From: JAWLHA01 sp041690535
Lineage (GTDB): Bacteria; Pseudomonadota; Gammaproteobacteria; Thiohalomonadales; Thiohalomonadaceae
DNA length: 5,935 bases
NCBI GenBank assembly: GCA_041690535.1
Contig: JAWLHA010000129.1
Span: 1 to 5,935, forward strand
Direction of reading: 5' to 3'
Under the pieces are notes generated by a model, which was not told the origin of the DNA, ran no database searches, and was given only the letters and a program-made list of their open reading frames with translations. This document shows positions 1-5,935 of this stretch, in pieces. How positions within the stretch are numbered: the first letter of the stretch is position 1; every line of letters starts with the position of its first letter. The translations under genes were made by a program, and so were the position numbers.

Positions 1-1
1 G

Positions 2-830
2 GCCAAGGAGCTCGGCCGCAACACCTACCGTTTCTACAACCCGGCAGTCGACCGCCGCGCCCAGGAGCGGGCACATATCGAGACGGGGCTGCGTCAGGCC
101 CTCGATGAGGGTGGGTTGCGTGTAGTCTATCAGCCGAAGTTCGACCTGCGCAGCGGACGGATGATTGGGGTCGAGGCCCTGGTGCGCTGGCAGCACCCGG
201 AGTTCGGTCTGCTCGACCCGGCGCGGTTCATTCCAGTGGCCGAGGAGAGCGAGTTGATCGTCCTGATCGACGACTGGGTACTGCATACCGCCTGCGATCA
301 GGTGCAGCGATGGCGTGAACAGGGCCTGTACGCCGCTCTACATCTGTGTAAACCTCTCGGCCAAACGCTTCGAACGCCCAGATCTGGTCGAGACCGTGCG
401 CCACCACCTGATCGAAAGTGGCTTGCCTCCCGAGTGCTTGGAGCTGGAGCTGACCGAGCGGACCGTGATGCACCACGTCGAACAGAGCATCACGCGCATG
501 CGGGAGCTGGTGACCTTGGGGGTAGGCATCGCGATCGACGATTTCGGTACCGGCTACTCCTCCCTGAGTTACCTCAAACGCCTGCCCATCGATAGGCTCA
601 AGATCGACCAGTCGTTCGTGCGCGACATCGCCACCGATCCCGATGACCGCGCCATCATTCAGGCGATCACCTCCCTGGCCCACACCATGAACAAACGGGT
701 GATCGCCGAGGGGGTGGAGAGCGAGGCGCAGCGAGCATTCCTCGATGCCACTGGGTGCGACGAGGCTCAGGGGTACCTCTTTGCCGAGCCGCTTTCGCCT
801 GAGCAGCTCGGGAATTGGCTTGTGCACTGA
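2..830 (+). pseudogene. GGDEF-EAL cyclic-di-GMP phosphodiesterase, 5'-partial, frameshifted
   Basis: This is the end of a GGDEF domain (first complete codon at base 2, AKELGRNTYRFY) joined to a full EAL domain, which in this family hydrolyses cyclic-di-GMP to pGpG. Frame 2 carries the linker, YQPK and the EAL signature (EALVRW). Frame 3 then carries VNLSAKRF, the ELTE glutamate, IDDFGTGYSSL, the LKID lysine, AEGVE and QGYLF, ending at TGA 828-830. All the usual metal-binding and catalytic residues are present, but they lie in two frames. The switch falls near 335-341. Dropping one base there restores GLYAA-YICVNLSA, so a single-base insertion is the simplest cause. Unless the insertion is a sequencing error, translation continues in the wrong frame to a stop at 593-595 and loses most of the domain. 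The GGDEF active site and any sensor domain lie outside the window, so the full architecture is unknown. The EAL identification is very secure; whether it is a true pseudogene is less so. Confidence 0.88.
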
Positions 831-1344
831 ATCACTGCCAACCTATGGCCGCTTTCCGACACTAACCCGCCCACCCCCCAACCCTGTCGATGGGCCGGTA
901 CTCGCCGTTCTCGGACCTAGTCTGTTGTGGTCTGCTTCCGACACCAAGCCGTCATTCCCGCGACGGCGGGAATCCAGGACACGCAACCGGCAGCTTACGA
1001 CCTTTGCCGTCATTCGCCGCGCCTCGACTACCGTCCACTCTGACGCCTAAAACAGACACTCCGCGCCGACTTTAAACCAGTCCTCTCGGCCATGATCGGC
1101 CCGTGTTCCCCCACGTGCGGTGGAGACATCTGACGTCTACTCCCGCATCGCGGCGCAGGTGCTTGACCATACTGTAGAGAAGTCCGACATCTCGGGATCG
1201 AGCGGGAGGGACCGCGATGGGATCGCCGCCAGTTACTTATGCCGGTATCGCTCGGGTAAGCCAGCTCCCCAGCGCGGAAAACCGGTGTTGCCGGCGCGTG
1301 GCCTACTGAACTATTCCCTCCTCCTCCAAAACATCCGGACGCTA
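831..1344. other. Intergenic region without a convincing gene
   Basis: These 514 bases separate the EAL gene from the histidine kinase. The kinase frame stays open back to a GTG at 1120, but the 75 residues this would add look like no domain and have a composition unlike the rest of the protein. The stretch is therefore treated as leader. One palindromic repeat lies at 951-977. A TTGACC at 1163-1168 resembles a -35 box, but no good -10 box follows at the right distance, so no promoter is called. No terminator-like hairpin with a T-tract is seen behind the EAL gene. Confidence 0.6.
951..977 (+). repeat. REP-like palindromic dispersed repeat, copy 1
   Basis: A perfect 8-base inverted repeat, ATTCCCGC (954-961) and GCGGGAAT (966-973), encloses a 4-base GACG loop, with GTC before it and CCAG after it. 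The same 27-base unit recurs at 5876-5902 in the same orientation with one difference, C for A in the loop. A half-preserved copy lies at 5806-5823. Short palindromes of this type are common between genes in beta- and gammaproteobacteria and can fold in RNA or act as non-autonomous repeats. Its role here is unknown. Confidence 0.85.
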
Positions 1345-3425
<2,081 letters not shown>

Positions 3426-3429
<4 letters not shown>

Positions 3430-3660
3430 AGCGAAAATCGCGTTCTCAAGCCTAGCTACGCCATCCCGTCTTTGGGTCCTGTTCGGGCTTTTCGCACTCT
3501 TCGCCCTGGGGGCGGGATGGGCCCTATGCCAACGCCAGGCGACCGAGTACCAGTGGGATGTGTTGGAAGCGTGGGCGGCCGAGCGGTTTGCGGGAGATCA
3601 CCACCTGGATCCACGAGCGGGAGGAAGAGGCGCAGGTCTTCCGGCACCTCACCGGAGCGG
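3426..3660 (+). pseudogene. Remnant of a membrane sensor gene (N-terminal part)
   Basis: An ATG at 3426 overlaps the kinase stop and opens MKRKSRSQA, which hits TAG at 3453-3455. In frame 2 the sequence continues sensibly: a hydrophobic segment, LWVLFGLFALFALGAGWAL (3470-3526), then a helical stretch with YQWDVLEAWAAERFA. At a GGG run (3592-3594) it moves to frame 3 as EITTWIHEREEEAQVFRHL. Removing one G there joins the two into a smooth AERFAEITTWIHEREEEAQVF. A positive N-terminus, one membrane helix and then a long charged helix is how extracytoplasmic sensor domains of membrane kinases or GGDEF proteins begin. No second membrane helix, kinase or GGDEF part follows. From 3661 to 3865 no frame gives a recognisable protein. 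I read this as the head of a sensor gene inactivated by at least two frameshifts and then truncated. The family cannot be named, and sequencing error could account for the shifts but not for the missing remainder. Confidence 0.6.
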
Positions 3661-3850
3661 GGCCATGTGGGCGTGCTCGCAGACCGGACAGCGCAACCGG
3701 TGGCCGCCCAGCGCCGCGGTGGAAGGCGCGGTTGAGTTGGCGCGAGCCCCCGCTTTTTGGTCTGGAGCGGCGATGGGGCTCCACCGCATCCCTCGAATGA
3801 CATGGCTCCGTAGCCTTCTAGACTCAGACATGAATCGTCATTTTGCCGAT

Positions 3851-3856
3851 AAGGGG
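3851..3856 (+). promoter_or_regulatory. Ribosome binding site of kaiC
   Basis: AAGGGG lies nine bases before the ATG at 3866. It supports that start over the in-frame ATG at 3830, which has no purine-rich stretch ahead of it and would add only 12 residues outside the KaiC fold. Confidence 0.55.
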
Positions 3857-3865
3857 CCCCAAGCC

Positions 3866-5344
3866 ATGGATGGTGGACATGCCAATTCTCCCCCCGCGGT
3901 TGAGCGCCTGGACACCGGCATTGCCGGCTTCGACCGCGTGTTGGGCGGTGGGCTGCCAAGGGGGTACAGCCTGCTCGTCGCCGGCGAGAGCGGCACCGGC
4001 AAGACGGTGCTGCTGAATGAATTCCTCTACCGGGGCATGACCCGCCTCGATGAACCCGGCGTATTGGTTACCTGCGAGGAGCCGGCCGATGCCATCCGGC
4101 GCCACGTGGCCGGCTTCGGTTGGGACTATCCGGCGCTGGAGGCGGCCGGCAAGCTGGCCATCGTCGATGTCAGCCCCTCCCCCCATGAGCTGGTCACGGT
4201 GGAGCTCAACGAGCGCTACAGCCTGGCGCCGCTGTTGGCGATCATCGAGGGGGAGGTGCAACGTTTGGGCGCCCGTCGGGTCGCCATCGACAACCTGACC
4301 AACCTGTTTGTGCGCTACCGCTCGGAAGCGGCGGTGCGCGAGCTGTTCCATCAGCTCACCGCCCACCTCCAGGCGTTGGGGGTGACCTCGTTCATTTCCG
4401 CGGAGCGCCACGACGGGCGCAGCGCCCTCTCTGAGCACCACCTGGAGGAGTTCGTGGCCGAGGGGGTGGTGGTGCTCGGGCAGAGCCCGGGGGAGCTGCG
4501 CACCGTGCGGCGGCTGTCCATCACCAAACTGCGCGGGCTCAACTACCAGTCGGGCCTGGTGGAATTCCAGATCGACGCCCACGGCCTGGAGGTCTTCCCG
4601 CGCATCCCGTTGAAGACCGGGATGGCCCCGGAGGTACTGACCGGGCGCGTCTCCTCGGGGATCGGGAAGATGGACGGCCTGCTCCATGGCGGGTTTCCGC
4701 GCGGCCATGTCATCCTGCTCTCCGGCGGTACCGGATCGGGCAAGACGGTGTTCGGGTTGCAGTTTGTCCAGGCCGGGCTGGCGGCCGGCGAGCCCGCCAT
4801 TGTGGTCAGCGTGGAAGAGAGCCATCAGCAACTGCTCCACGAGGCCAGGAATTTCGGCTGGGACCTGGCGGCGGCCCGCGAGCAGGGGCGCCTCGCCTTC
4901 ATCGACGTCCCCTTCTCCGGGATGCGCACCGACCAGATCCTCTACCAGATCGTCAACAAGGCGGGCGAGATCGGCGCCAAACGCCTGGTGATGGACTCGA
5001 TCTCGGCGCTGATCTCCAGCGGGGCGACGCAACGGGAGGTGCGGCTGTTTCTGGAGCAGCTGGTGAGCTTCTGCAAGGCGGAGGGGATCACCGCACTGCT
5101 GACCTATGCCATCAGCGGGGCCTTCGGCGCCGCCGCCGGGCAGCTGCTGGGTGGGACGGCCATTACCGAGGCGCGCCTCAGCTCCATCGTCGATGCGATC
5201 ATCCTGCTGAACTACGTGGAACACGCCGATCGGGTCGATAAGCTGATGAGCGTGCTGAAGGTCCGGGGCAGTCCCCACGACCCGGGGATCTACCGTTTCG
5301 AGATCACGGGAAAGGGGATCGAAATCGGCGAGAAGCAGCAATGA
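3866..5344 (+). CDS. kaiC: KaiC-type double-domain ATPase/autokinase
   Basis: This 492-residue protein has the tandem RecA-like CI-CII layout of KaiC, which in cyanobacteria forms an ATP-driven hexamer that phosphorylates itself and binds KaiB. In CI the P-loop GESGTGKT is at 40-47, the catalytic Glu pair at 71-72 and the Walker B aspartate at 142. In CII the P-loop GGTGSGKT is at 287-294, the Glu pair at 317-318 and the Walker B aspartate at 377. The CII phosphosite segment reads ITEARLSSIVDAIILL. Ser439 and Ser440 align with Ser431 and Thr432 of Synechococcus KaiC, and Thr434 aligns with Thr426. KVRGSPHD matches the KaiC KMRGSWHD motif. The protein stops just after KGIEI, so the A-loop and C-terminal tail used by KaiA (about 30 residues in cyanobacteria) are missing, which agrees with the absence of kaiA. 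It precedes kaiB by 36 bases, almost certainly in one operon. Membership in the KaiC family is very secure; a clock function is not implied. Confidence 0.96.
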   Translation: MDGGHANSPPAVERLDTGIAGFDRVLGGGLPRGYSLLVAGESGTGKTVLLNEFLYRGMTRLDEPGVLVTCEEPADAIRRHVAGFGWDYPALEAAGKLAIVDVSPSPHELVTVELNERYSLAPLLAIIEGEVQRLGARRVAIDNLTNLFVRYRSEAAVRELFHQLTAHLQALGVTSFISAERHDGRSALSEHHLEEFVAEGVVVLGQSPGELRTVRRLSITKLRGLNYQSGLVEFQIDAHGLEVFPRIPLKTGMAPEVLTGRVSSGIGKMDGLLHGGFPRGHVILLSGGTGSGKTVFGLQFVQAGLAAGEPAIVVSVEESHQQLLHEARNFGWDLAAAREQGRLAFIDVPFSGMRTDQILYQIVNKAGEIGAKRLVMDSISALISSGATQREVRLFLEQLVSFCKAEGITALLTYAISGAFGAAAGQLLGGTAITEARLSSIVDAIILLNYVEHADRVDKLMSVLKVRGSPHDPGIYRFEITGKGIEIGEKQQ

Positions 5345-5368
5345 GCCGCCGCGTCGGCCCGCTGCCGC

Positions 5369-5372
5369 GGAG
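5369..5372 (+). promoter_or_regulatory. Ribosome binding site of kaiB
   Basis: GGAG sits eight bases before the ATG at 5381, within the 36-base kaiC-kaiB gap. This favours 5381 over the in-frame ATG at 5393. Confidence 0.55.
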
Positions 5373-5380
5373 CAAGCCCC

Positions 5381-5683
5381 ATGGGTGAGCAGATGTTCAA
5401 GGGGTCGTCTGAGGCCTATCAACTCACGCTGTACAGCGCCGGTGCCAGCCCGGCCATCGAGGCGGCGGCCGAGCGCATTCGCCAGTGGTGTGCCGAGCGC
5501 GCGATCCCACTGCGCCTTTTCATCATCGATGTATTGGCACAGCCGGAACACGCAATGCAGGAGCGGGTCTTTGCGACACCCACTCTGGTGCGCGAGGCGC
5601 CGCCGCCTCAACGCCGGGTCATTGGCGAACTCGGCAAGACGGCGACCATTATGCGCCTGTTACAGATGCCTGGAGCGGACTGA
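5381..5683 (+). CDS. kaiB: KaiB, fold-switching KaiC partner
   Basis: This 100-residue protein has the full length of KaiB (about 102 residues in Synechococcus). The signature stretches line up in order: LTLYSAGASPAIEA (residues 15-28) with the LYVAGNTPNS region, FIIDVLAQPEHA (47-58) with KVIDVLKNPQLA, and FATPTLVREAPPPQRRVIGEL (64-84) with the ATPTL, PPP, RRIIGDL block. In cyanobacteria KaiB is a small thioredoxin-like protein that switches fold to bind the CI ring of phosphorylated KaiC. The same role with the adjacent KaiC is a strong inference. The acidic C-terminal tail of cyanobacterial KaiB is replaced by QMPGAD. The gene follows kaiC, the reverse of the cyanobacterial kaiB-kaiC order. 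No histidine kinase domain is attached, so it is not a SasA-type fusion. Confidence 0.95.
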   Translation: MGEQMFKGSSEAYQLTLYSAGASPAIEAAAERIRQWCAERAIPLRLFIIDVLAQPEHAMQERVFATPTLVREAPPPQRRVIGELGKTATIMRLLQMPGAD

Positions 5684-5686
5684 AGC

Positions 5687-5725
5687 GCGGCCAGGACTCG
5701 TTTTTGCCCGGTCCTGCATGGCCGC
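5687..5725 (+). terminator. Bulged hairpin directly after kaiB, possible terminator
   Basis: Three bases after the kaiB stop codon, GCGGCC (5687-5692) pairs with GGCCGC (5720-5725), and AGGAC (5693-5697) pairs with GTCCT (5711-5715). That gives 11 base pairs with a four-base GCAT bulge on the 3' side. The 13-base loop contains TTTTT, but no T-tract follows the stem, so this is not a classical intrinsic terminator. It may instead protect the 3' end of the kaiCB transcript. Confidence 0.35.
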
Positions 5726-5769
5726 TATCCACCGCCCACCTGCCATTTCCGTCCGCCCTCCCGTGTCCG

Positions 5770-5792
5770 CTCCTGGCCGACTTTGGCAGGAG
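5770..5792 (+). other. Small imperfect hairpin downstream of kaiB
   Basis: CTCCTGGCC (5770-5778) pairs with GGCAGGAG (5785-5792) around a GACTTT loop, with one bulged G. It has no T-tract. It lies just ahead of the damaged repeat copy and could be part of the same intergenic element or a chance structure. Confidence 0.3.
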
Positions 5793-5805
5793 CCGACCCC
5801 AAGCC

Positions 5806-5823
5806 GTCATGCCCGCGAAGGCG
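5806..5823 (+). repeat. REP-like repeat, damaged copy
   Basis: The left arm and loop of the 27-base repeat are present (GTCATGCCCGCGAAGGCG) with one T-to-G change. The right arm then dissolves: GACCGT stands where GGAAT should be, so the palindrome can no longer close. The bases before it, CCGACCCCAAGCC, nearly match the CCGACACCAAGCC preceding copy 1, so the two copies share flanking sequence. Confidence 0.65.
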
Positions 5824-5875
5824 ACCGTGAGGTCTCCAGTTAAGATTGAAAATCCGTAACTACTCACCCCCATCC

Positions 5876-5902
5876 GTCATTCCCGCGAAGGCGGGAATCC
5901 AG
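5876..5902 (+). repeat. REP-like palindromic dispersed repeat, copy 2
   Basis: The perfect arms ATTCCCGC (5879-5886) and GCGGGAAT (5891-5898) enclose GAAG, with the same GTC before and CCAG after as at 951-977, in the same orientation and with one base difference. The two intact copies bracket the kinase-kaiC-kaiB block. The 33 bases after it to the window end hold nothing recognisable. Confidence 0.87.
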
Positions 5903-5935
5903 TGCTGGACTTCAGAGGGCCAAGGGTATTGGGCT

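Noticed and set aside
330..350. Programmed ribosomal frameshift in the EAL gene
   Set aside because: No slippery heptamer or following pseudoknot is apparent, and this gene family is not known to use one. Mutation or sequencing error is simpler.
1008..1023. Fourth copy of the palindromic repeat (GTCATTCGCCGCG)
   Set aside because: Only about ten bases resemble the left arm and no right arm follows, so chance is as likely.
1163..1191. Sigma-70 promoter beginning with TTGACC before the kinase
   Set aside because: At 17-base spacing the -10 position reads GACATC, a poor match, and no better box lies nearby.
1120..1344. N-terminal extension of the histidine kinase from a GTG at 1120 (75 more residues)
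   Set aside because: The added residues match no domain and look like translated intergenic sequence, while the ATG at 1345 begins a typical charged helix leading to PAS. It is kept only as an alternative start.
3830..3865. Earlier kaiC start at the in-frame ATG 3830
   Set aside because: It lacks a ribosome site and the 12 extra residues are not part of the KaiC fold. AAGGGG before 3866 is well placed.
3824..5611. Long minus-strand open frame opposite kaiC and kaiB
   Set aside because: It mirrors two strongly recognised genes, arises from GC-rich codon bias and has no domain character of its own.

Overview
The window is GC-rich with strong GC-ending codon bias, and every recognisable gene reads on the + strand. 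The proteins (GGDEF/EAL, multi-PAS histidine kinase, non-cyanobacterial KaiC and KaiB) and the short dispersed palindromes with GTCATTCCCGCGA cores suggest a GC-rich proteobacterium, plausibly a gammaproteobacterium. This placement is an inference from gene style, not a match to a known genome.

Layout. Bases 2-830 are the 3' part of a GGDEF-EAL cyclic-di-GMP gene that enters from outside the window and is broken by a +1 frameshift near 335-341. Bases 831-1344 hold no convincing gene but carry a palindromic repeat at 951-977. Bases 1345-3429 encode a soluble PAS/GAF-like/PAS sensor histidine kinase with all kinase motifs intact; its first PAS domain appears collapsed to a stub. The kinase stop overlaps an ATG (ATGA at 3426-3429) that opens a decayed gene, about 3426-3660. 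That remnant is the start of a membrane sensor protein, readable only with two frame changes. Bases 3866-5344 encode a double-domain KaiC ATPase/kinase, followed 36 bases later by kaiB (5381-5683). After kaiB come a bulged hairpin, a second small hairpin, a half-destroyed repeat (5806-5823) and a near-perfect second copy of the 951-977 repeat (5876-5902).

How it may work. The main find is a KaiC-KaiB pair with no kaiA in view. The KaiC lacks the C-terminal A-loop and tail that cyanobacterial KaiA acts on. It keeps both P-loops, both catalytic Glu pairs and a Ser-Ser pair where cyanobacterial KaiC has its Ser431/Thr432 phosphorylation sites. Such KaiA-less Kai systems are known in proteobacteria and are thought to act as timers or stress/metabolic regulators rather than full oscillators. 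The histidine kinase just upstream on the same strand is a candidate partner, but no response regulator is visible. The remnant between kinase and kaiC suggests the kinase once formed a translationally coupled pair with a membrane sensor that has since decayed. The broken EAL gene lies beyond a 514-base gap and is probably a separate transcription unit.
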